Source of the DNA: JBCCSZ01 sp039199225 | GTDB lineage: Bacteria > Bacteroidota > Bacteroidia > Chitinophagales > Saprospiraceae | Direction of reading: 5' to 3' | Assembly (NCBI GenBank): GCA_039199225.1 | Contig: JBCCSZ010000151.1 | Location: 1 to 17,910 of the forward strand | Length of the DNA: 17,910 nt | In this document: positions 1 to 6,685 of the stretch, piece after piece | How positions within the stretch are numbered: position 1 is the first letter of the stretch | Layout of the letters: each line of letters begins with the position of its first letter | Program-made: the position numbers and the translations under genes | Notes under the pieces: generated by a model | The model's input: only the letters and a program-made list of their open reading frames with translations | What the model was told of the DNA's origin: nothing | The model's database searches: none

Positions 1-919
1 GCAGCTCGTTGGATTTAGTAAGTTGGGTGGTATCCTTCAGCTTACGGAGTAATTCTGGGATTTCAGCGTATTTCTTTTGCTGCAGGCACTTTTGAATGAG
101 GTTGTGGAGGCTTATGATATATCTAAATGTATCTTCTCTGAGTATTTTAGTGTATTTGTCATACTCATCAACAACGCTTCTGTTGTATTGATACGCTTCT
201 TCTGCTTGACCCGTCAGGGCCTTGCTAATGGTAAGGCTTTGCAAAAAGCGAATTCTAGCATGAAACGAGCTAATGGAGGCTGCTTCCACATCGAGAACAG
301 GGCCGATGAGCTGTTGAATCTGTTCTGAAATTTCTTTCCCTGAGACGGTATGCCCTTTGTGCAACAAGCCCGATAGGTTGTGATAGAGTCCGAGGTATTC
401 GACCTCCTCGCTGATGATGGTCATTAGCCTTTCTCTTTCCTGTTGCAATTTGGCTAGAGCTTCTGCATTTCCTCTATCCCTTTTGCGAAGTAGAAAAGAG
501 CTTTCCATTTTGTTGATTTCCAAAACAGATAGGTGGTCTTGCAGTTCAAAAGCGAGCTTTTTGGCTTTGCCAAGTTGGCGAAGACTTTGGTCGTACAATT
601 CGCGATCCTGTAGTAAGCGAGCATTGGTGACAAGATCGCGCATGCGAGCAGCCAGTGATTTTTCGCTGTGGAAATTCCGCAGACTGCGCAGAATGGCGTC
701 GGTGAGGTAAGCTTTCTCCATCGACAAGTTCTTGACGAAGTCTTTGCTTTTCAAGCGTTCTTCATCGTACTTATCCATCTTGTGTATGGCCTCAAACAGT
801 TGTAGGTATTTGCTATTGGATTTATCGCCTGCTTTTCGGGCTTCCATCTTAAAATATCGCTTTTCTGTTTTGCTCAAAGACTGTATGAGGTTGTATAAAT
901 CTTCCTTCTTAGCACTCAT
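1..919 (-). CDS. Uncharacterised helical (TPR-like) protein, partial, runs off the left edge; paralogue of 1500-2996
   Basis: Reading leftward from an ATG at 919-917 the frame stays open to base 1 (306 codons), so the C-terminus lies outside the window. The start is well placed: the N-terminus aligns residue for residue with the divergent gene at 1500-2996. Residues 11-25 read LIQSLSKTEKRYFKM, followed by conserved S.Y..LF.AI, YDE..LK and LRSLR blocks. The rest is charged and predicted alpha-helical, with spaced Leu/Ala/Tyr positions (for example LYDQSLRQLGKAKKLA near residues 108-123) that look like degenerate tetratricopeptide helices. There is no signal peptide, membrane segment or catalytic motif, so it is probably a cytoplasmic scaffold. 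I do not recognise a named family. The paralogue has about 500 residues, so roughly 60% of this protein is probably visible. Apparent small reading frames on the other strand here are shadows. Confidence 0.85.
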   Translation of the reverse strand, partial: MSAKKEDLYNLIQSLSKTEKRYFKMEARKAGDKSNSKYLQLFEAIHKMDKYDEERLKSKDFVKNLSMEKAYLTDAILRSLRNFHSEKSLAARMRDLVTNARLLQDRELYDQSLRQLGKAKKLAFELQDHLSVLEINKMESSFLLRKRDRGNAEALAKLQQERERLMTIISEEVEYLGLYHNLSGLLHKGHTVSGKEISEQIQQLIGPVLDVEAASISSFHARIRFLQSLTISKALTGQAEEAYQYNRSVVDEYDKYTKILREDTFRYIISLHNLIQKCLQQKKYAEIPELLRKLKDTTQLTKSNEL

Positions 920-1178
920 CGGCTCGTTTACGGTTTTTTTTTAATGAAGTCAGTTTTTTTTGAGGTCTTAGAAACCTTATTTTTTGTGAAATCCTTGTAT
1001 TGAAAAATGTACTGGGTGTTGGATGTTTAGCCTTTTTATTGAAAACTTTTAATCTGTTGAAAAACAGCATTTTGAGTGGTGAAAAGAGGCGTTTTGTGGC
1101 TAAAAAATAGCAAGTTGGGTATTGTATGGTAGATAGCTGCGGGTGGATTTGGAATCCTTAAATTTATGAAAAAAATAG

Positions 1179-1210
1179 TTTGTCAAGCCTTTATATATGC
1201 GTTTACTTTG
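1179..1210 (+). promoter_or_regulatory. Possible Bacteroidota-type promoter for the rightward paralogue
   Basis: TTTG at 1179-1182 is followed 21 bases later by TACTTTG at 1204-1210. This resembles the phylum's -33 TTTG / -7 TAnnTTTG pattern, but one base is missing inside the -7 element. A start of transcription near 1217 would give a leader of about 280 nt before the ATG at 1500. This rests on the motif alone. Confidence 0.25.
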
Positions 1211-1329
1211 TAATCGTAAGCAAGAAAGTAAGTACTTAGACGACAGGCTTTTCAGACAAGCACCATCTAAGTCATCAGCTTTGCTTACTCAAAAGTACAA
1301 ATCAAAAGCGGATAATTTAAATAAGGTCA

Positions 1330-1409
1330 GCTGTGATTCTTTGTCAAAAAGGCTTAGGGGCAAGCCAAAAGAATCCAGTTTAGGCACACTTGACACTGAG
1401 TTTCACAGC
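1330..1409 (+). promoter_or_regulatory. Candidate structured leader: three nested inverted repeats
   Basis: Three perfect stems nest inside one another. GCTGTGA (1330-1336) pairs with TCACAGC (1403-1409), TGTCAA (1342-1347) with TTGACA (1390-1395), and GGCTT (1351-1355) with AAGCC (1362-1366) around a 6-base loop. They lie upstream of the 1500 gene, downstream of its candidate promoter. I do not recognise a known riboswitch, and short stems of this kind can arise by chance. Confidence 0.2.
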
Positions 1410-1499
1410 CTATGTTCAATTCCAGGGGCTTGTTCTCAGCTAAGTTGTGACCGAATAGGCCGATTTATTCGTTGGGTTTTCAGCATGAACGTTAAGAAA

Positions 1500-2996
1500 A
1501 TGAAAGGCAATAACAACCTGCATCGATTGATCCAGAGCTTGAATAAGGCAGAGAAGCGCAATTTCAAGATGATGATCGCTCAGCATATGAAGAAGGAAAG
1601 TAGTAATTACATCCTACTATTCGATGCTATTGATAGGCAGGAGGTCTATGATGAGTTCAAGCTGAAACAAAAATTTCGAAAGCACCACTTTGGAAAAAAT
1701 ATATCCAAGACAAAATACATGCTTTATCGACAGGTGTTGAAAAGTCTTCGCCTGCTAAATGACACTAAGACGCCTAGGACATTGGTTGCCTCTTACTTAA
1801 GTTCAGTTGCGACACTCTATTCGAAATGCCTCTACGAGCAGTGTGGCGCTCTTCTGAAAAAAGCCTACGGAGTGGCAGAGAGTCAAGAGTTTTACGACCA
1901 GTTGCTTGAAATTACCAATTGGGAAGAAAAATTGTTGCCTTATCTGACATTGGAGGCAGGGGAGGAATATGACCTCTTAGCGCAACGCAAGCAATCCTTG
2001 CAATTGCAGCAAGCGCGAGAGTTTTCCCTTCGTTCTCATTGGACGAGAGCGCAGAGAATCAGCAGCCTGCCGGAGGAAGTTCAAGCGAAAAACTGGACTG
2101 CCTTAATGGGAAAAGTGGCCTCTGAAGCAAATGAGGAGGAAGAGTCTTTTTTGAGCAGTGTTTTTCGACTCAGCATTACAGCATTGAACGCCCACTACAA
2201 AGGCGATCAAGAAACGGCTGTCCAATGCTTGGTGGCTTTGTTCGACAAGTGGCATAGCGATCCAGAACGAATCATTGGTAACGAAGATGATTACATTTGG
2301 ACTTGTACGCCTTTTGTGATGAGTGGAACAGACCATATGGATTTAGTCGATAGATTCGATATGCTTTTTGAGAATCTGCAAAGTTCATCGCACGCTTCTG
2401 CCAAGATGCAGGAAAAGTTCCGGTTCATGGCCGTAGTGCTTGAGTTCATCCAGAGTTTGTCGACTTGCCAAATTGAGCGCTGTAAGCTTTTGTTGATCTC
2501 TATCGAAATGATGCAAGCCGATCAACTCAATGCGATCCCGCGTGCATGGCAATTGCGTCTTTATTATTACGTTGGTATTTATTTCTTTTTAGAAGGAAAT
2601 TATGCCGAAGCCATCGAATGGGTCGAGCGCGTGGAAAAAGCGGCGGTACCGAACACGCAACCTTCCATGCTGGGTTACTGCAAATTGGTCAGTCTGATGG
2701 CCAAGTATGAGATCAAGTCCTATAGCAATGTCATGGAATACGATATTCGAAAGACATACCGATACCTCAAAAAGCGAAAGCAGTTTTGGGAGGTCGAAAG
2801 GTTGGTTCTCAATTCAGTGAAGAGGTTGCTGTATGCCAATCACGTAAAAGAGACTCAAGGAATTTTTGCAAACTTATGCGAATCTATCCAAAATGTTGAA
2901 CGCCGAAAAATCCCTGTGTTCTTGGTAACTTCAAATGCCATTTACCAGTGGGCGTCCCATAAATTGACAGATCCAAACCAAAGAATTATAAACTAA
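1500..2996 (+). CDS. Uncharacterised helical (TPR-like) protein, divergent paralogue of the leftward gene at 1-919
   Basis: A 498-residue protein if started at the ATG at 1500; an ATG at 1485 is the alternative. The frame is open from 1179, with an ATG at 1197, but I prefer 1500 because its N-terminus then lines up with the paralogue at 1-919 (LIQSLNKAEKRNFKM at about residues 10-24). Conserved blocks follow: S.YILLFDAI, YDEFKLKQKF, VLKSLRLL. The body is predicted helical with TPR-like spacing; one clear repeat is YYYVGIYFFLEGNYAEAIEW, near residues 355-374. There is no signal peptide or transmembrane segment, and no enzyme motif. The function is unknown; the helical-repeat architecture suggests protein binding. 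A hairpin terminator lies about 90 bp downstream, so it is probably monocistronic. Confidence 0.85.
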   Translation: MKGNNNLHRLIQSLNKAEKRNFKMMIAQHMKKESSNYILLFDAIDRQEVYDEFKLKQKFRKHHFGKNISKTKYMLYRQVLKSLRLLNDTKTPRTLVASYLSSVATLYSKCLYEQCGALLKKAYGVAESQEFYDQLLEITNWEEKLLPYLTLEAGEEYDLLAQRKQSLQLQQAREFSLRSHWTRAQRISSLPEEVQAKNWTALMGKVASEANEEEESFLSSVFRLSITALNAHYKGDQETAVQCLVALFDKWHSDPERIIGNEDDYIWTCTPFVMSGTDHMDLVDRFDMLFENLQSSSHASAKMQEKFRFMAVVLEFIQSLSTCQIERCKLLLISIEMMQADQLNAIPRAWQLRLYYYVGIYFFLEGNYAEAIEWVERVEKAAVPNTQPSMLGYCKLVSLMAKYEIKSYSNVMEYDIRKTYRYLKKRKQFWEVERLVLNSVKRLLYANHVKETQGIFANLCESIQNVERRKIPVFLVTSNAIYQWASHKLTDPNQRIIN

Positions 2997-3082
2997 TTTA
3001 CCCCACATTCCTAGCAAAGTCGAAAGGTATTTACATGTAGCCCCAAATTACCTTTTCGTTAATGTTACTCTCTCTAAGCCTT

Positions 3083-3121
3083 GATCCTGGTAGTAGCCTT
3101 GCTATCAGGATCTCTTTTTTT
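3083..3121 (+). terminator. Intrinsic terminator after the 1500-2996 gene
   Basis: GATCCTGGTA (3083-3092) pairs with TATCAGGATC (3103-3112), a 10-bp stem with one G-T pair and a 10-base loop, followed directly by TC and a T-run to 3121. There is no T-run on the opposite strand, so it acts rightward. Confidence 0.8.
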
Positions 3122-3314
3122 AAAATAATTTGTGACTTTTATCCACCCTCAAACATCTAAAGAAGAAATTTCCAATGGCTTGTTGACGGAATGCTTAACG
3201 AGCTGCTGGGAAAAAAACTCCTTCTTACAAAGTATACATCGATTGGTCATCTCTATGCATTTAGTAAATAGGATCAGTTGATGTTCATCCGTTTTTCAAG
3301 CACAAGTATTTGGC

Positions 3315-3447
3315 CATTGCGGCTGCGAAGTAATCCTGTATAACCGTTAAACCATGTCAGTCCGCCAGTGGAATTTTAATAATTTTCCCCATCGGACAAA
3401 CTACTTCAACCGACGCGCTTACCTTTCACTTGGTAAGCGCGTCTTTT
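3315..3447 (+). ncRNA. Candidate small RNA ending at an orphan terminator
   Basis: The terminator at 3412-3447 implies a transcript arriving from the left, yet the preceding gene already has its own terminator at 3083-3121 and no convincing gene lies between. Just upstream of it a second hairpin can form: GTCCG (3360-3364) with CGGAC (3393-3397) and, across an internal loop, GGAA (3370-3373) with TTCC (3385-3388). The 5' end is a guess, with no clear promoter. It does not match signature sequences I know for tmRNA, SRP RNA or RNase P RNA. Alternatives are a fail-safe terminator or an attenuator for the gene at 3636. Confidence 0.25.
3412..3447 (+). terminator. Strong intrinsic terminator with no assigned gene
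   Basis: A perfect 12-bp GC-rich stem, GACGCGCTTACC (3412-3423) with GGTAAGCGCGTC (3432-3443), has an 8-base loop and is followed by TTTTGTTT. It is oriented rightward and lies about 190 bp before the OmpA-type gene. Confidence 0.8.
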
Positions 3448-3569
3448 GTTTAGGTGTAAAAAGACTGTTTGCACACTGTTGTAGATGGAATAGCCCTGCT
3501 TTGTATAAAAAGGAGGCGATAATATATAGGATATGCCCCTCTGCACTATAAAATTAATCGACCATTTAC

Positions 3570-3577
3570 TACTTTTG
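3570..3577 (+). promoter_or_regulatory. -7 promoter element of the OmpA-type lipoprotein gene
   Basis: TACTTTTG matches the Bacteroidota -7 consensus TAnnTTTG exactly. It predicts a transcription start near 3585 and a leader of about 50 nt to the ATG at 3636. The -33 region is weak. Confidence 0.5.
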
Positions 3578-3635
3578 TGTTCGTTTCGGTTATATGGAAA
3601 ATAAATCTTGATATACTTATTTAAAAAAAACAAGC

Positions 3636-4424
3636 ATGAGAAAATCAATTTACCTATTGATCCTTTGTGTGTCGATGAGTGCTTTTATGTCTTCCTGTGT
3701 TTCCAAGAAGAAATTTACAGAATTGATGGGCAACAAAGAGTCCCTAGAAAAAATGTTGTCTGAGCAAAAGAGCAAAGTAGCTTCTTTGGAAGGTGATGTT
3801 GAAAACCTTCAGGGGGAAAAAGAAAGTCTTCAAAAACAAAACGGCGAGCTCAGCTCTCGTGTAGCTTCTCTCGAATCTGAGGCTTCTACACTAAAGGCTG
3901 AAAACGAAAAAAGCAGAACGGCTTTGACCGAAAAGGAAAGCCAGCTGAACAGCTTGCGCAATGCTGTCAAAGAGACATTTGCTTCTGCCAAAGGAAGCGG
4001 CGTAACTTTCGAAGAGCGCAACGATCGCCTTTATGTTAAGTTAGGAGAGCCTATTCTTTACCGCAGCGGTTCTGTTCGCTTGCAAAGAAAGTACAAAGAA
4101 AGCCTCAACCAATTGGCTGAGATTCTCAAAGCCAACCCGAACATGAAAGTTCAGGTGGAAGGCCACACAGATAGCAAGAAAATGAAGCCAGGGGCTCGCT
4201 ACCAGGACAACTGGGAGTTGAGTGTCGGACGTGCCATGGGTGTTGTTCGCGCTTTGGTTCGCAGCGGTGTTGCTGAAAATCAATTGGCTGCTGTTGGTAA
4301 AGGAGAATTCCTTCCTGCCAGCGCCGAAGATTCTGTAGAATCTCGTAAGCAGAACCGTCGTGTTGAAATCGTTATCCTACCGACCATCGGTAGCTTGTAC
4401 GAAGTAAGCAACTCTGGTGTCTAA
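3636..4424 (+). CDS. OmpA-family peptidoglycan-binding lipoprotein with coiled-coil spacer
   Basis: A 262-residue outer-membrane lipoprotein. Residues 1-21 form a type II signal peptide ending in the lipobox MSSC (Cys21). Residues about 25-112 are a continuous coiled coil with heptad-like SLEGDVENLQ, SLESEASTL and KESQLNSL runs. Residues about 125-250 are an OmpA C-terminal domain: VEGHTDS carries the conserved Asp179, and NWELSVGRA carries Arg199, the pair that binds diaminopimelate in this family. It therefore probably anchors the outer membrane to peptidoglycan, the coiled coil spanning the periplasm. It has its own promoter (3570-3577) and shares a bidirectional terminator with murA downstream. 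The only start that gives the signal peptide is 3636. The family is clear; the specific partner is unknown. Confidence 0.93.
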   Translation: MRKSIYLLILCVSMSAFMSSCVSKKKFTELMGNKESLEKMLSEQKSKVASLEGDVENLQGEKESLQKQNGELSSRVASLESEASTLKAENEKSRTALTEKESQLNSLRNAVKETFASAKGSGVTFEERNDRLYVKLGEPILYRSGSVRLQRKYKESLNQLAEILKANPNMKVQVEGHTDSKKMKPGARYQDNWELSVGRAMGVVRALVRSGVAENQLAAVGKGEFLPASAEDSVESRKQNRRVEIVILPTIGSLYEVSNSGV

Positions 4425-4459
4425 TTGACTACCTACACAGCTAGGGTCAAATCCTACTC

Positions 4460-4499
4460 AAAAAGCCGTTCTCCTTTACAAAAGAAGAACGGCTTTTTT
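4460..4499. terminator. Bidirectional terminator between the OmpA-type gene and murA
   Basis: AAAAAGCCGTTCT (4460-4472) pairs perfectly with AGAACGGCTTTTT (4486-4498), and a further CTTT/AAAG pairing lies inside the loop. A-runs on the left and T-runs on the right give a U-tract in both directions. It serves the convergent genes ending at 4424 and 4519. Confidence 0.9.
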
Positions 4500-4518
4500 A
4501 TGGTGTGCTTATCCTCGA

Positions 4519-5829
4519 TTATACCCGAATGATTTCTGCACCAATGGCATTGAGCCGGGTATCGATGTTTTGATAGCCCCTATCGATCTGGTGAACATTG
4601 TGAATGGTACTGGTTCCTTTAGCAGACAATGCTGCAATCAGCAAGGCAACGCCCGCGCGAATGTCGGGCGAACTCATCGAGATGCCCCTGAGTTGGTATT
4701 GTCGATTCAGGCCAATCACCGTGGCTCTATGCGGATCACAGAGAATGATCTTTGCACCCATATCGATAAGTTTATCTACAAAGAAGAGGCGGCTTTCAAA
4801 CATTTTCTGATGAATTAAAACACTGCCTCTTGCCTGGGTGGCCATGACTAAAATAATGCTCATCAGGTCGGGGGTAAAACCAGGCCAAGGCGCATCGTAG
4901 ATGGTCATGATGGATCCATCGATAAAGGTCTGTATTTCGTAGCTGTCTTGAGCGGGAATGTAAATATCGTCTCCCTTAATTTCCAATTGGACACCCATCT
5001 TTTGGAAAACATGCAGTGTCTTACCCAACTCTGCAACTTGCACATCCTTGATCGTGATTTCCGATTGGGTCATGGCTGCCAAGCCAATGAAGCTGCCTAT
5101 TTCGATGAAGTCTGGCAGCAAGCGATGAGCAGTGCCTCCCAGCTTTTCGACGCCCTCGATGGTGAGCAGATTCGAGCCGATACCGCTGATTTTAGCACCC
5201 ATCGCGTTGAGCATACGCGATAATTGTTGGATGTAAGGCTCACAGGCAGCATTGTAAATTTGAGTGATACCCTCAGCCAATACAGCGGCCATCAGGACAT
5301 TGGCTGTTCCAGTGACGGATATTTCATCCATGAGGATATAGGTCCCTTTCAGGCCATCGGATTCCAGAAAAAAGTAATGACTTTCTTCGTCGTATTGAAA
5401 CTTGGCGCCCAGTTTCTCCAAACCATGAAAGTGCGTATCCAGACGGCGGCGGCCAATTTTGTCGCCACCTGGTTTGGGAAGAAAAGCTTTGCCAAAGCGC
5501 GCCAACAGCGGCCCGACCAACATCACAGAACCTCTAATCTTTGTGGCATTGGCCAAATATTCTGCTGATTGAAAATATTCCAAATCCACCTGGTCGGCTT
5601 CAAATTCATAAGAGCCGGTTTCCAGTGGATTAACCTTTACACCCAATCCTTTCAGCAGTTCTATGAGCCGCTGAACATCAATGATGTCTGGGATATTGGA
5701 GATGGTAACTTTGTCGGCGGTGAGTAGGGTGGCGCTGATGATTTGAAGCGCTTCATTTTTGGCTCCTTGTGGAATGAGGGAGCCCTTCAGTTGCCGTCCT
5801 CCGACAACTTTGAACGAATCTGAATGCAT
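4519..5829 (-). CDS. murA: UDP-N-acetylglucosamine 1-carboxyvinyltransferase (MurA) with Asp in place of the active-site Cys
   Basis: The cytoplasmic enzyme of the first committed step of peptidoglycan synthesis: it transfers enolpyruvate from PEP to UDP-GlcNAc. At 436 residues it has the normal family length. Recognisable are QGAKNEAL at 21-28 (Lys24/Asn25, equivalent to E. coli Lys22/Asn23), KIRGSVMLVGPLLARFG at 97-113, the loop PGGDKIGRRRLDTH at about 120-133, DIRAGVALL near residue 388 (equivalent to Arg397) and the C-terminal GYQNID..LNAIGAEI. In the loop the usual Cys115 is Asp123 (codon GAC, reverse complement of 5461-5463). Asp at this site is known in fosfomycin-insensitive MurA enzymes, and I infer insensitivity here. 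It is the last gene of the leftward glmS-DUF4290-murA run and ends at the shared terminator. The ATG at 5829 gives the standard N-terminus. Confidence 0.97.
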   Translation of the reverse strand: MHSDSFKVVGGRQLKGSLIPQGAKNEALQIISATLLTADKVTISNIPDIIDVQRLIELLKGLGVKVNPLETGSYEFEADQVDLEYFQSAEYLANATKIRGSVMLVGPLLARFGKAFLPKPGGDKIGRRRLDTHFHGLEKLGAKFQYDEESHYFFLESDGLKGTYILMDEISVTGTANVLMAAVLAEGITQIYNAACEPYIQQLSRMLNAMGAKISGIGSNLLTIEGVEKLGGTAHRLLPDFIEIGSFIGLAAMTQSEITIKDVQVAELGKTLHVFQKMGVQLEIKGDDIYIPAQDSYEIQTFIDGSIMTIYDAPWPGFTPDLMSIILVMATQARGSVLIHQKMFESRLFFVDKLIDMGAKIILCDPHRATVIGLNRQYQLRGISMSSPDIRAGVALLIAALSAKGTSTIHNVHQIDRGYQNIDTRLNAIGAEIIRV

Positions 5830-5923
5830 AATGATGAGGTCTTGTAGTAAGGCTAAGAAATTGGGATTTGACGCTTTCTAAGTTCACCAAAAAGGTCTAT
5901 ACAATTTCTACGAAACCGCTGGA

Positions 5924-6634
5924 TTATTTGCGGTACTTCTTATTGTTGTTTCTGTATTTGTTACCACCTCTGTTGTTTTGATAACCGCCAGAGTTGTTGC
6001 GACGGTTGTTGCCACGTCCATGGTGGTTGTTATTGTGGTTGTTGTGGTTGAAATTGCGTCGATTGTCAGGCTTGGATAGGTTGTCCAGGAACACATCGTC
6101 TCCGAGTTGTACATCTCCGTTTGACAGTGTCTCCAGGTCTTTTTTGATGAACTCGTCACTGACGAAATTCTCCTTGTTCCAGGTGCGATAAGCTAACTTC
6201 ATGTAGGAAGCGATGACGGCAACGAAGGCATCGCGCTTGGGACCTTTCTCCATTTCCATTGCCTTATTGATCAGTTTCTGAACGTTGTGGCCATAGTGGC
6301 GAAAACGCGCCTGAAACCTTGGATAAGGAACTTGGTCTGGCTTTTTGATGACCTCTTCTAGAGTTGGAATTCTGCCGTCGGGTGTTTCTGCTTCGATCTC
6401 ATAATTGGAGATGTGAAAGAGGTGCCGCCAGAGTTTTAGACGATATTCATCGATGTTTTTATTCTGGGGATTCATTTGATGCATCAAGTTGATGATCTTT
6501 TCAACAAAGGCTTGGCGATGTTCCGGATCTTCGAGATGCTTTGCATATTGAATGAGCAGTTGGACGTTGCGGCCGTATTCGGGCATAATCAACGAATCCT
6601 TCTGCGAATTGTACTCCATTGAATGAGACTCCAT
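5924..6634 (-). CDS. DUF4290 family protein with an internal duplication and an Asn/Arg/Gly/His-rich tail
   Basis: 236 residues. Residues 1-185 match what I know of DUF4290, a Bacteroidota family of unknown function commonly found next to murA. Many members begin MEYN, so the Met codon at 6619 (residue 6) may be the true start. Two halves resemble each other: YGRNVQLLIQYAK..EHRQAFVEKI at 20-48 and YGHNVQKLINKAM..PKRDAFVAVI at 114-141, which suggests an old duplication of a helical unit. From about residue 191 the sequence becomes a disordered tail of Asn, Arg, His and Gly, ending in Lys/Arg-rich KKYRK; it looks like a nucleic-acid- or polyanion-binding tail, but this is inference. No signal peptide. 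It lies 51 bp after glmS and 94 bp before murA, likely one transcript. Confidence 0.88.
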   Translation of the reverse strand: MESHSMEYNSQKDSLIMPEYGRNVQLLIQYAKHLEDPEHRQAFVEKIINLMHQMNPQNKNIDEYRLKLWRHLFHISNYEIEAETPDGRIPTLEEVIKKPDQVPYPRFQARFRHYGHNVQKLINKAMEMEKGPKRDAFVAVIASYMKLAYRTWNKENFVSDEFIKKDLETLSNGDVQLGDDVFLDNLSKPDNRRNFNHNNHNNNHHGRGNNRRNNSGGYQNNRGGNKYRNNNKKYRK

Positions 6635-6685
6635 AATAGTAGGATAAATGTAGTTTGTCGCTAGCGACAGTGTTCTAATGATATT

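Larger units (their letters stand above)
920..1499. other. Divergent intergenic region between the two paralogous genes
   Basis: About 580 bp separate the divergent starts. The left half (920-1175) is AT-rich, with poly-A/T runs at 934-961 and no convincing promoter for the leftward gene. The right half (1179-1484) is open in the frame of the rightward gene but has an unusual Cys/Ser/Lys-rich translation with no counterpart in the paralogue, so I treat it as leader rather than coding. It contains a possible promoter (1179-1210) and nested inverted repeats (1330-1409), both listed separately. Confidence 0.5.
2997..3635. other. Non-coding stretch with two terminators and a promoter
   Basis: The 639 bp between the paralogue and the OmpA-type gene hold a terminator for the former (3083-3121), a second terminator without an obvious gene (3412-3447), and a good -7 element for the latter (3570-3577). 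Short reading frames on either strand overlap these signals and have no recognisable features, so none is called. Confidence 0.6.

Noticed and set aside
77..944. Three small rightward reading frames (77-328, 414-710, 732-944)
   Set aside because: They lie opposite the long leftward frame 1-919, whose product is clearly homologous to the 1500-2996 protein; the small ones have no family features.
1197..1484. N-terminal extension of the rightward paralogue from the ATG at 1197
   Set aside because: The translation is atypical and absent from the paralogue, whose start aligns with 1500. Kept as an open question in the findings.
3511..3604. AGGAGG at 3511-3516 followed by a 23-codon frame from the ATG at 3533
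   Set aside because: The spacing of 16 bases is too long, Shine-Dalgarno sites are not used by the other genes here, and the frame overlaps the promoter of the next gene.
3354..3648. Short frames 3354-3551 (plus) and 3406-3648 (minus)
   Set aside because: Both overlap the 3412-3447 terminator, the minus frame also covers the OmpA-type promoter, and neither shows recognisable content.
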